Program-made: the position numbers and the translations under genes | Assembly (NCBI GenBank): GCA_000787465.1 | Contig: JSYX01000449.1 | Coordinates: 1-29,065, forward strand | Length of the DNA stretch: 29,065 nt | Reading direction: 5' to 3' | Source: Thermomucor indicae-seudaticae | Taxonomy: Eukaryota > Mucoromycota > Mucoromycetes > Mucorales > Lichtheimiaceae | Part shown: positions 13,358-23,709 of the stretch, in pieces | Layout of the letters: each line of letters begins with the position of its first letter | How positions within the stretch are numbered: the stretch's first letter is position 1 | Notes under the pieces: generated by a model | What the model saw: only the letters and a program-made list of their open reading frames with translations | What the model was told of the DNA's origin: nothing | Database searches by the model: none

Positions 13358-14477
13358 ATGGACCTTGACACTCAGTTTGAACCCTACGTGCATCGTCTGT
13401 ACAAAGTTTTCAAAACCGTCTGTGAAATGTTGTCTGACAGGGTAAGAAAGAAAGAAAGAAAGGACTCGACGTTGTTGGGCAAAAGTTAAGGCTTTGAGGA
13501 TTTTAGGGTTATGCGATCCAGCAAGACCACTTGCGATACAAGGAGGACTTCTACGCGTTCACGCATCTTGTCGCGTCAAGTCATGGCAAGGTGATCAAGT
13601 AAGTCTTTTTTCTTTTTCTGACCCATATCCATGGCAGTGAGAGGGGAACTGAGACTCCCGTTTATATAGCCGTCAGGCATTGTCTTTCACTGTGATCATG
13701 CGCGATGCGCCTACGATTATGATTGTCAAGTTTTTACCCCTTGGGAAGGTGACAATCACGCATATCCGCCAGTAAGCTCTTTTTTAATCTGCAGCCTCAG
13801 AAAGACAAAGAGACTGACAAAGTTGTATTGATTGATAGACTCATGAACGAGTTGCATTCAAGCGACGCGGACAGCTGTCTGTGCATCTTTCAAGAGGAAG
13901 TGACCGCCGCCGCGTTAAACGCCATGAAGACAAGCACCGGTCTTGGGCGTCCTATAGAGTACTTTGCTGATCACGAACTACTCTACAATCCGACCCGCCA
14001 TTTCCTCGTTCCTGCTCATGTTGCCATTAGCGAAGAAGAAAAGCAAGCGGTGTTCAAGAAATAGTTGAGTGCGGGGGCGGGCATTTGTCGTTGTCGTTGT
14101 TGTTGTTGTTGTTGGCATTGGGGAACTTTCTATTGAATTGTATATATCTATAGTGGAATCACCAATGGATCTCAGTTACCGAGGATCTGCCCAACTGATC
14201 CTATTGTGAGATATTATGCATTCAAGCCTGGGCAGGTAAGGCATCATCACAAAGAAGGCAGATGATTGGCTGACTGACTGACTGAGTTCGGCCGTAGGTG
14301 ATTAGGATCGAACAAGAAAGCGAGACGAGTGGTACGTACTGGACGTATCGATACTGCGAACCAGGTCTGCCCTTTCGAAAGGGTCAGTTCAAAATATCGA
14401 TGAGAGAGCCGAAAACTTTTCCTGATCCATTGGATAGTGCGTTTTATCGTGAGCCGCCGATGAAGAAACCACTTTGA
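13358..14477 (+). CDS. RPB5: Divergent RPB5-type RNA polymerase subunit with C-terminal extension, 254 aa
   Basis: RPB5 (RPABC1) is shared by RNA polymerases I, II and III and forms part of the lower jaw. There are six exons: 13358-13441, 13507-13598, 13670-13771, 13839-14063, 14154-14235 and 14298-14477. The fourth intron has donor GTTGAG and a GTT repeat. The N-terminal jaw domain is recognisable (RLYKVFKTVCEMLSDRGY), and the C-terminal assembly domain is clear: HFLVPAHVAISEEEK, then QLPRICPTDPIVRYYAFKPGQVIRI, then ESETSGTYWTYRYC. Family members normally stop about there, at 200-215 residues. This one continues for 39 more residues (216-254), rich in Pro and Lys. The usual N-I/T-x-HELVP segment reads NPTRHFLVP. 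The gene is either a specialised paralog or an unusually derived sole copy. It is convergent with the WWE-like gene, the stops being about 100 bp apart. Confidence 0.85.
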
Positions 14478-14580
14478 AATGATGCCGCAAAATACATGAA
14501 CCCATTATGACGCGATAACTCTGAATCATCATATAAGCTTGTTGTTATTATAAACTCGGATATAAAGTAAAGAAACACTA

Positions 14581-15104
14581 TTAGGACTGTTGTTGCTTTT
14601 TCTTTCTGCGACCAGGGTGTGCAGCGCCTTCCACGATACGACGTACCAAGACGAACACGCCTTCGGAAGAAACAACCATATCTGAAACGAGGCGGGATAT
14701 TAGAGGGCAAAATCATCCTCCCCTTCCTTTCTATGCGTTCACTTACTTTGCACCATATCAGCCATGCAATAACCGCCCAGATTGGCCTGCCAAAAGTAAA
14801 AGTCGGTTATGCATTGACCGGATTGATAGAGATTCTCGAGATCACGTTGATGTTTCAGCGTAAGCGGGTGGAAGTCTTGATCTTTCATGACTCCCCATTC
14901 AGGATGATATTGCTTAGAGGGTTCCATGATAGTAGCCGGTGTCCAACGATCGGAAGGTGCTCCATAATAACGGTAGTCATGACCCGTCATGACGCTTCCT
15001 CCTCCATTATGAATACTATTACTACTACTACTACTACTACTGGTACTGCCAGCTGCTGTGGTGGTTGACTGCTGGTGGTATTGGTATTTGTGATCAAAGT
15101 TCAT
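14581..15104 (-). CDS. Small WWE-like domain protein, 152 aa
   Basis: Exon 1 is 15104-14747 and exon 2 is 14681-14581, with a 65-nt GT-AG intron. Residues 1-45 are low complexity, including a Ser run encoded by a triplet repeat, which suggests disorder. Residues about 53-134 resemble a WWE domain, a fold that binds ADP-ribose units in PARPs and some ubiquitin ligases. W70 lies at the first Trp position, F78 replaces the second Trp, and E90 sits in RDLENLYQSG. These are followed by GYCMADMVQ, NMV, and VRRIV at the place of the usual basic end. The last residues are a basic PGRRKKKQQQS tail, possibly a nuclear signal. The domain call rests on pattern resemblance only; the gene itself is better supported (the intron closes the frame exactly). 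No catalytic domain accompanies it. Confidence 0.6.
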
Positions 15105-16154
15105 TGCGGAATGGTGAGGTGGGGGTGGGACGATAAATGAGCGACTAGGTATTAAGAGAACATGAACGGGAAGAAGAAAAAGTGGGTGGGAAATCGAAAA
15201 GAGCGCCCAAAGTAAACCTGGGTTATTTAAGGTTGGGATGATCGTTACGTTAGGCCGTATTTTTTTCTATGGGCGTCTCGCCCCTGACAATGACGCTATA
15301 GACTACTGCTGCTGCTGCTGCTGTAGGAGAATAAAATAAAGAGACGCCCCTATGCAAGGACGCTCAACAGGTGGTCTATATCAGTTGGGTTGGTCTTGTT
15401 GAATGCATATGATATTGTACTTTTTGGCTTGAAAAAAAAACAAGGGATGCGGAATTATGTACAAAGATCGGCGGCATGATGGTACGCGTTTCTTTTTTGT
15501 TTACTCAAGTAGTGGACATCGTTCGCGTTGATGACCCTATTTGCCACACCAAGTGCTATAGGGGACGGCTGACTTAGAGCGCGCGCGTTTCTGGCAAGAA
15601 CTACAGTATAAATGATGATTTACCATTGTCCGCCTTGCAAGTTTAGAGGTTTTACGACAAATGCCATGATGACAAGAAAGAAGGGAGAAGTAAAAGAGAC
15701 ACACACACACGCACCCCCTTTATATACCTTTCATTACATTGACGCTCGGCACGGAAGAACCAAACCCGACAGAGAAAGCTTATCTTGAACATTTACAATC
15801 TTGTTTTACACAAGAGTCACAGGTTGAAGAAATACTCATAACATAATCATACGAAAACCCGTTTGAAGTGTGCGTATGACATGTGGGGTTGCGCGCCCAT
15901 CGATGCCGTACAACGTTCCGCGCCCTCCGACTTGACAGACGCCCTACGTGACACACACACTGTTACATTCACTAAACCGGACTTTCAAAAACCCAAAGAG
16001 ACTGCAGCCTATCTGCTAACGGGACAAGCATGATCAGTGTGTTGTTCTATATGATGTCTCTGTGTGTGTGTGCAAACAACCGAATAATAAAAAAGGTATT
16101 ATATTACAAGAATTTGAAACGCTGATGCACAAGGAGGGAGGAGGGGGGTATTAT
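15105..16154. promoter_or_regulatory. 1-kb intergenic region: WWE-like gene promoter and CAS1 3' flank
   Basis: No coding gene is seen. The right part carries short CA and TG runs (15701-15710, 15953-15960, 16060-16071) and the CAS1 3' end. The left part should drive the minus-strand WWE-like gene; an AT-rich element (TTATTTAAGG, 15213-15222) lies about 115 bp before its ATG. The hairpin and CTG repeat are listed separately. Confidence 0.45.
15271..15349. repeat. Inverted repeat with (CTG)6 spacer and an overlapping short hairpin
   Basis: GGGCGTCTC (15271-15279) pairs perfectly with GAGACGCCC (15341-15349). The left arm also folds on itself as GGGCG-TCT-CGCCC (15271-15283), so two structures compete. 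The spacer holds six CTG units (15306-15323). It lies 170-245 bp upstream of the WWE-like gene. Confidence 0.6.
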
Positions 16155-18769
16155 CTAGCAAAAGTGGTTGAGGATGCCAATGAATAATAAGAACAAGATG
16201 CACTTGGTACGAAGATCACTCCAGAATCGAACCCAACGTGACGGCTGTTGTTGCTGACTGGCGACCCATTCTTCGTCCGTTTTCTGTTCTTCTTCGTCTT
16301 CTGGTGAAGCAGTGTTATTCGATGTTGGGAGTAAAGGTACTTGTTGTTCCTCATTTTGTGCGCTTCTTGCCGTTGTTGAAGAAGAGGCAGGAGCAGCAGC
16401 AGTACAGATCCACTGTGTGATTTCGCCTGTGGTTTTGTTCAAATGATAGCAAACAAACACAAACAGGACGCTTGAGAGACAGAAATTGAACCACCAGCCT
16501 AGGGGTGTGCGCGTCCAAGACGGATCACTGAGGATAATCAGCAAGCCCTTGGTATCTGCGGCCAACCACATGTGGAATTGGCCAATAAACGTTTCCAGCG
16601 AGCACTTGCCAATGAGTTCATAGAACCTCGAGGTCGTGTTTCGGATCCGGGCCGTGGCGTTCCGGAGCACCACGAAGGCCAAGATGGGTATCCAAGAGAT
16701 GTAAGGGTGGTATACGTTGTACGCCTGCTTGCTCGGCTGCGAGAGTTCAAAGTAAAAGTACCATACCAGACTCAGGACCGAGACCGGGATCATCAGGGCG
16801 TACTTGATGATGCGCCACGCGTGTTTGTTGTGTTCGTGCCATTTGGACTCTGTCAGCTTGATCGTGGCCAAGGCAAACAACATGCCGAGGTAAACGATCC
16901 AGGCGTCCAGCCCGAGCCGGAACCGCCATTCCGCCGCGTCCCAGTGGATATTGAACAAGACCGCAAGCACGTCAAATGTCCACTCCAGCACGCCCGGGGC
17001 GTGGATCAACGCGCCTGTGAGCGCGCCCATGATCACGATCTTGAGCACCACAAACCAGACGACGTGGTTGGCGTGGTGGCCGATGTACATGACCACCCAG
17101 ATCACGCCGAACCAAAACGTCACCAGGGGCGTAAAGTAGTAGCTGAGGTAGTTTGTAGCCATGACGTACTGGAGCACAAAGGTCAGCAGATTCAGTCGCA
17201 CCATCACGTTCAGGACGCGCGCCATGCTGAAATCCTTCTTTTTGTAAAAGAAGAAGAAATGGCCGTAGCCCGTCTGGAAGAGGTAGGCCGCTACCAGGAC
17301 CCGCATCACGTTGTAGATCCCGGCTGTATGCGACGCGCCCAGAAAGTGATACACGAGAATAACGATTTGCATCCATCCCTTCCATTCGTCCGTCTGTGCT
17401 CGGCTCAGAAACCCCGATCCTGGTCCTTCGTTCTTGTTAGAGCGCAGGGTCACGAGTCCGGCGATCAGTGTGGCGATCATGAGTGCTGTAAACTGGTTGG
17501 CGTGGAACGACTTGAGCGCTTTGCCGTACAGCTGAGTCCGGTCGCAAAAGTACATGTACGCAACACCGAGACCAAACACAAAGAGCGATCCCAGAACCCG
17601 GCTTTCTGATGGGTACAGGCGGCGCATGAATTGAACGGCGGCAGATCTTGTTCCTAAAATATTGGGTCAGTGTCGTGCTTATGTTGAAGCTGCAACATGA
17701 TGACGACGAACCAGAGCTGATCATGTAAAAACCAAGCGGAGTCCATGCCAGAAAGAACAACAGAATGAGGTTCTGGTACCAAGCCGGAGTGGGGTAATGG
17801 TAGCAACAAGTCGTGTCCATCGGGAACCTGTCCTTGGGGATCACCACATCATTGCATCGATAATTGAGCGCCAGCATGGCCTGCACGCTCGTGACAGGCG
17901 GCAGATAATGCAAGCCGTCTTCAGTGACATTGACCGTGCTGGCCGCGATCGAGTTCCATGCAAACGCAACGTTAAAGGGCGTCACAGGCTTCAACGTCGC
18001 TTCCTTCACTCTCAGATAATTGTTCATGGCCTTGATCTTGTCCATGGTGAACTTTTCGCGCCGGACAGGGTTCAGGAGATCAAACTGCGGGATCTCGACA
18101 GGCGACAACAGGACGGCATCGGCCACGCGGTTCGACTGTTGGACGGCGTTCATGACCCGATCCACGGCCACTTTCCACTCATCAAAGTACCGCTCGTCGA
18201 GGTGCCGCATGTACCAGACACCGCTGCCAATGACCAGCAGACTCGGCCGGTTGTCTGGATCGGTCGCGTTCAGCATCGCGATGGTCCGGGTCGAGTTAAT
18301 GTACGGGTCCCACCAGAACTCGTATGTCATGCCGTATTCTTCGGAAACGTACTTGCGATCCACGTGCAGTCCGCCCTTGATATGGATCGTCTTGACGAAT
18401 TTGGTCATCGAGTAGAATTGCTCGCGCATAATCGAGTCGCCCACGTAGAGGACGCGCGAATGGTTCAGGCACGTCGAGATCTCTTGAGGCGTATAGGTGT
18501 GCGGCATGCAACCCGACGGTTGCCATTTCGTGTAGTTGGGTTCGAGCCACCAGCCGTCGTTGAGCATGCCATGGCATCGGCTACGGTCCTGCGGTTCTAC
18601 ATGGCACCTTATCAGATAAAGAAAGCTTGGCGAGAAGAACAGCAACATGGGGCTTTTACGTACCAGCGATATAGCGACCGACAGAGCATAGGACAGTGAG
18701 ACCAAGTGCAAAGCATAAAACGAGCTGTATTATTGTTGAACGATTGGATGAATGACTGGAAGCCCCCAT
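16155..18769 (-). CDS. CAS1: CAS1/CASD1-type polysaccharide O-acetyltransferase, 829 aa
   Basis: CAS1 proteins transfer acetyl groups to glycans in the Golgi: capsule glucuronoxylomannan in Cryptococcus, sialic acid in animals. There are three exons, 18769-18664, 18596-17712 and 17653-16155. A signal anchor (TIIQLVLCFALGLTVLC) precedes a lumenal SGNH/PC-esterase domain. That domain has YVGDSIMREQ with nucleophile S90, the block-III-like GSGVWYMRH and the D262/H265 pair in DGLHYL, so the catalytic triad is complete. The C-terminal part is the multi-pass Cas1 domain, with many membrane helices and the conserved YHFLGASHTAGIYN, QTGYGHFFFF and IGKCSLETFIGQFHMWL. The tail is low complexity (Ala/Ser/Thr, Glu/Gln) and ends with one more helix. 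The second intron uses donor GTTCGT; it is required to join LGFYMISS to the membrane domain. In this fungus the natural acceptor is unknown, with cell-wall uronic-acid polymers a reasonable guess. Confidence 0.95.
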
Positions 18770-19496
18770 AAGAATGGTAGAAAGAAAAGAAGAAGAAGGA
18801 GAGATAAAGAAAGATGGTTTTCGGTTGTTCTTTTTGCGTTGCCCGCTGTCTGTAATTTCTATTTTTTCTCTTCAAGATGAGGAACGAACATTCCTCTTCT
18901 TCTAGCTGGACTTTGTCCATTTTCCGTAAGTCAAGATTTGATTTACCGGGGAAAATCCCCGCCCTTACTTTTTGGTATTCCGTCATGTCGATCCGTTTCT
19001 GATTTGCTGCTATAGAAAACAAACTGTCTCTTGTTTCATAGGCAAAAAGGGGACGTTTAGAACATATACGCCACGGATCTCCTACCTTGAGTTCCACTCC
19101 AATTGGTCCCATTTCATCCCTCCCTCGATTTTCTTTTTCTTTCCCGGCTGGGCAACTTTTCAGTGTGTTCCTGTTACACAAATTATGATATTAACAACCA
19201 GCCAATCAGGTACCATGCCCTCGCCTTTTACATCCGACGTGCCAAGCAAAAAGCGGAAATAGATCACCCTTTCCCCCTTCCGCATCACGGTATACGGTGG
19301 GCATTAAACTTGCAGAAAGAAGAAAACGTTTACGTCTGTAGTAAAAGAAAGAGCAAGGGAGGATTTTATAAGGGGGGAGAAGCGGGCCAGACAAGCGTTG
19401 TCCGACAAGTTCTGCGATCCTTGCCGTTCCAGGCTAAACCTGATTCCACAAAGAAATTAACCATGCTAACACAAATGGATCTAAATGCTATGATGA
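18770..19496. promoter_or_regulatory. Region between SEC10 (3' end) and CAS1 (promoter)
   Basis: Both flanking genes run on the minus strand. A 189-codon minus-strand frame (19181-18612) crosses into CAS1 exon 1 in another frame and ends in low-complexity residues; it is probably leader sequence. Plus-strand frames (18972-19262, 19103-19510) overlap each other and look fortuitous. Polypurine and polypyrimidine blocks are prominent. No gene is supported. Confidence 0.4.
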
Positions 19497-22400
19497 TTAA
19501 CGTTGATTGAAGCCGCTGCTGCTGCTTTTTTGGTAGAGATTCTTTCGAATCTCCTTCAGAACCGTCTTTTCACTGACAAACAGGGATCGACGCTGACTTC
19601 TTGCAGCATCCGCTTCCTTCTTCTTGTCACCTTCTTCTTCTTCTAACGAAATGCCAAGAATCCGGTCCAATCTGGCGCTCTTGAAATCCACACGTTTCTC
19701 CAGGTAAGGATACAACATGCTCGGGTCCAACCTCGCAAGGTACCCTTCCGACAAGATCGATCGTAAAATCTCCGGTTTCACCAAAAAGATATTGCCCAAT
19801 TGACGCAGCATATCAAACATGTCATTGAGCACAGGTATCTTGAACATCTGGATCACTTCTTCGTATTTTGAAATGTCCCTATGTACAAAAGTCAGAAAGA
19901 ACCTTTGCATCGACAGACCATGGACAAATCTTACTTTGTTACCAAAAGACCTCCAGTGGGCGTAACGTAAAACTTTTTAAAGTGTTCCAATAGCATCCTT
20001 CAACATCACTGTCAGTATTCTCGTTCTTTTCTTTTCATGATCGCTCCTTACGAATGGAATTCCTTTCCAATTCGAAACAGACACGTCTCGAGGTTCTTGC
20101 CCTGTAAATGCTTAGAAGCTGCACGGTACACACGCGTAATAAAATCCACGCATTGGATACATGGCTACGATATACGTTTCCTATGAATTCCTTGACGCGC
20201 GCGGCAAAATCCATCCATACAACGAACTCACCTGCGTCCCCGTACTCATCATCACCACTTCTTCGTCTTTGGGTCGGAAGTCGTTCTTCTTTTGTCGCGA
20301 GAGCAATTCACCTAACCAAGCAGTGATGCCTTATCCGGCGTCAGTCGCCACACAATAAGTACCTGCATTCTTTGCCGACTTACTGTCAAGCTCCTTTTGC
20401 AATACACTATTTGCCTTTTCTTCCAATGCCGCCATGAATGCATTTTTGGCCGTCAATATACTTCGATGCACAGACGGCGTACCGCATACAAGTGGTAGCT
20501 ATTTCGATCTTCTTAGTTGAAACTCGCCCCACTACGTTGCTCAAGCGCTGCTTACCACGGCTGTCTGGAAATGCTTTTGCATTAATTGAATTACTGAAGT
20601 TGTAGATGCAATAATGGGAAAGCACGTTGTATCAGGTTCAGCTTTGCCAGAAAGCTCTTCCAGTACGCTGAAGAAAAAAAAATCGATCATTTAGCATTAC
20701 TTTGTTTCTAAGATGGATTGAAACTCGCGCGGGCGCGCCACTCAACTCGTCCAGGGCAATATCAAGGTACTTGGACCCAATAAAGTCAAGCAACAGATTG
20801 TAAAGGGTTTCGACAGCCGAGGGTCTGACATGTCTCAACTTAGCAGGCCGCAGTCGTCATACAAAAAGCGGGCAAGTGAACTTACAAGTTTTGGGGATCT
20901 GATAATTCCACGCAGCGAATAATGGCTTCCGCATGAATATTGAGCATTCTCATGATGGCATCCAACGACAAAAGTTTGAAACCGTCATCGTCTACTGTGA
21001 CCAGACTCGTCGTGTTGTTCCCCGGAAACCCTCTTTCAAAGGGGTTAGCGCCTGCAGGTGATCCCGCCTCCTGTGACGACGCGGATGCAGAAATTTGGTT
21101 CAGCGTCCGGGTAAGCATGGACTGATTACGCGCAGAATTCTTTTTGCGCTGTTGCTATGTAACAAATTATCAGTTTGATGAACCTCTTGTCTCCTTTCCC
21201 TTGTTACCATGTATGTCAGGAACTCTCCGACAACCATGCCAAACAGTTCATTGAGCGCCATTTTCTCCCGGCTTAGATAGCGGTCTCCTTCTGTATAAGG
21301 GACAAACAGATCACTCATGCACCGATCGAGCGCTTCCTCTGGCGACGCGGTCGATAGTGCCAGTCCACTCACATCACCGCTAGACGACGACGACGACAAC
21401 GAGACTTCCTTTTCGCAATAGAATTTCAGATTGTCCACGAGTCGTTTTGTTTCTGCGTGAACAGACGCAAGCGTTCGCAGGTACGCCAGCGTGGAATACT
21501 GCTCGGCCCTCGAAAGAAGCAACTCGACATGATTTTGGATCTTGCCAATCCCGTTAGCGATTTCCTATCTGCCCCAAACCCCTCGTAGCGAGTAATCGTT
21601 ACCGATTGTGCAAAGATGCGTTGTAAAAAGACTTGCATGACCGTGGCTGGTTGTGGAAAGACGGCAGAAATGATGCCGGCCTCTTTGCGAACCGTAATGC
21701 GAATTTCATCATAGAGCTTGACAAGACTGGTATCTACTTCGGGAGGGGGTATATCTGGATTCGACAGGTCAAAATTGCTATCAGACGGGGAACAGACAGA
21801 TATGAGCTGCTGCTGAGAGAAAGTATCAAACATCTCATGACGTACTCTTCGGATTTCCGTAGCTCTTCCATTTCTTCGAGTTTCTGGTTCGATATAAAGA
21901 ACTCGTGCTGGTTGACGTACATCTGCACACAGGATGCACCGCCGTTGAACTCGAACAAGACTTTGGCGCGATGCTGTCAGCAAAGTCAATGTCTAGCTAG
22001 CTAACTAACATGAGGTGTCTGAGTAATACTTGCCGCCATCACATGTGGATCGCCTTCTTTATAGGCCCTATCGAAATCACCGAGCATTTCTTTTTCAAAG
22101 TTTTCACAGAATTTCTCAATAGCCACTCTTGCCTTGATAAGAAGACGTCTTAGCGCGCGTGCACACACACATGGTTGTCCCCCTTTCCACGACTTACCCG
22201 GACATCATTATCTACTTCTTTGGCTACAGCGTTTAATCGTCTACAGATAACAGCCGCCTAGTTCAATCTTTTAGCTCTCCCCGCCCCTTTTCCCTAATAG
22301 TCGATTCGTTCGATTTACCTTGAGCTGTCCTTCTTCGCCACTTTCACAAAGCAGACTCAATCGTTCTGAGCTACCTTCCTGGAACTCCATGAAATACTCA

Positions 22401-23024
22401 ATGATATCTCGACTCTCTGAAGCCCTTGAGCGCTCCTTATCGATCGTCTCTAGCTGTTCACCAATCCGAATCGCCGTTTTGCCGACTTCGCCTATTCGAC
22501 CTTCCAGCGTCTCGTAGGACCGATACACGTCCTAACTCTCTCTCTTTTAGTCGTTCCCCCTTTCTTTCTGTCGAAGCAAAAAAAACGAGTATTTACTTCA
22601 AAGGCACCTTGCATGTCTGCAACATCTTTCTTGTACTGGAGTTCCATAAGCTGTGTCGAATTCTCGAGCTCATCGCATTGGTCTTGCACACGCGTTCGGA
22701 GACGCTCGAGTTCTTGCAACACGTTTTCAAATGTTCGAATAAACGGTCGAGGGTCAAATGCGGCTAGAGTGACAGGGAGATGAGAGAGAGAGAGAGAAAA
22801 GAGAGACAGACAATGGCTTTCCCATTTTACCATTCTCTTCTTGGACCAGATGAGCCGATACCTTTTCTAAAAACTCATTGGTAGAAAAGTTTCCCTGATC
22901 CGGCATCAGTAAAACCGATGGTCCTCATGTGGCGCGTCGTCCGCAATACCTTGAACGTGTCAATGGTCAAGAGTGATTTGACTTCAGGTGGCAGATCGAA
23001 AATCTTTATACGTCCAGTATCCAT
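19497..23024 (-). CDS. SEC10: Exocyst complex subunit SEC10 (EXOC5), 844 aa
   Basis: SEC10 is a core subunit of the exocyst, which tethers secretory vesicles at growth sites such as hyphal tips. Seventeen exons join in frame: 23024-22950, 22894-22831, 22763-22597, 22531-22319, 22257-22198, 22132-22034, 21973-21846, 21777-21603, 21540-21208, 21154-20886, 20833-20747, 20667-20556, 20498-20384, 20311-20232, 20164-20052, 19997-19935 and 19878-19497. The N-terminus reads LLTIDTFKGNFSTNEFLEKV, typical of the family. It is followed by coiled-coil segments, VLFEFNGGASCVQMYVNQHEFF, KEAGIISAVFPQPATVMQVFLQRIFAQ, STLAYLRTLASVH, LLSRQKKNDFRPKD and the C-terminal MFDMLRQLGNIFLVKPEILRS. One intron is GC-AG and one uses GTTGAG. 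The length agrees with the family (about 700-900 aa). The first exon is short, so an ATG further down (ending at 22906) could wrongly be chosen. Confidence 0.95.
21974..22033 (-). other. GC-AG intron in SEC10
   Basis: The donor is GCAAGT and the acceptor GCTGACAG. It joins DPHVMA to HRAKVLFEFNGG in frame. The GT four bases later would leave the wrong phase. It is 60 nt long. Confidence 0.8.
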
Positions 23025-23427
23025 GCCTTTATGCGGGTGCAAAAGCTTGCTGGGTTACACAGGATCGTTCCGTTTTACTGTTTATATTGGTTGGACAGCT
23101 TGTGCCACGAATACTCGAGATAACCAACTGAAAAGCCAGGCTTGCGCTGAAAGAACAGCAGTTACGTTGGCCGATACCGCTGAAACTTGGCTTTCAGTCG
23201 ACGCAGTCGGCCCCCACATAAAGACTTTCAGACGCAAACAAAAACCTGCGGTGGGGCGTCAGCAATGGCAAGATCGATTCAGCGCACATTTCAAGAAAGA
23301 ACCCAGTACAAAAGTGTCATCTGCAAGGTCAGTTGCTTATATTCAGTTGATTCATCCATATGATGGAAAGGAAGAACAGTTTAGCCTCTCCGATGGCCAA
23401 AAACCACAACTTGCAGAGACGGAGTAG
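23023..23427 (+). CDS. Unrecognised plus-strand ORF, 134 codons, low support
   Basis: An ATG-to-TAG frame begins exactly over the SEC10 start codon on the other strand (the two ATGs share a CATG) and fills much of the SEC10 upstream region. The product is basic in the middle (FRRKQKPAVGRQQWQDRF) with no signal peptide, membrane helix or known motif. A chance open frame of this length is possible in this window, and a gene starting over its neighbour's ATG would be unusual. Confidence 0.2.
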   Translation: MPLCGCKSLLGYTGSFRFTVYIGWTACATNTRDNQLKSQACAERTAVTLADTAETWLSVDAVGPHIKTFRRKQKPAVGRQQWQDRFSAHFKKEPSTKVSSARSVAYIQLIHPYDGKEEQFSLSDGQKPQLAETE

Positions 23428-23709
23428 TTAAAGAAAAGCCCGCTGAAATAGTTTTTTATGAAAATCTAATGGAGTGGTTGCTTGTACGTCTGTCTGTTCT
23501 CAGTCCGGCTCTGTCGGAATTCGTGGCATATCGTATAACTAAAGCTCCACAGACTGACGATCGCTTCCACGCTGGGGTTCCCTATTAGAGGGGGGAAGGT
23601 ACCTTTCATGGTGGCTTTTTCCTCTAAAGTGGAATTCTGGTACTATATTATACGAACGACATACAAGTTCTAATACGTGTCTTCTTAACAACGAGGAAAT
23701 GAATAAAGA
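23025..23709. promoter_or_regulatory. Region between the rhomboid gene (3' end) and SEC10 (promoter)
   Basis: Apart from the doubtful plus-strand ORF, I see no gene. The part from 23428 to 23709 holds the rhomboid 3' flank, with AT-rich stretches and no repeat or domain that I recognise. Confidence 0.4.

Noticed and set aside
16572..17609. Plus-strand open frame of 345 codons antisense to CAS1
   Set aside because: It is a His/Asp/Arg-rich shadow of the GC-rich membrane-domain exon, and the minus-strand protein is unmistakable.
17797..18699. Plus-strand open frame of 300 codons antisense to the CAS1 esterase domain
   Set aside because: Same reason: a codon-bias shadow, rich in Arg/His/Asp, ending within CAS1 exon 1.
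18612..19181. Minus-strand frame of 189 codons upstream of CAS1
   Set aside because: It runs through the CAS1 first exon and first intron in another frame, ends in Phe/Cys-rich low-complexity residues and shows no motif. It is probably leader sequence.
22492..22833. Apparent separate ORF starting MVKWESHC
   Set aside because: Its first part is read-through of a SEC10 intron; the true frame enters at 22763 after the CTCTAG acceptor.
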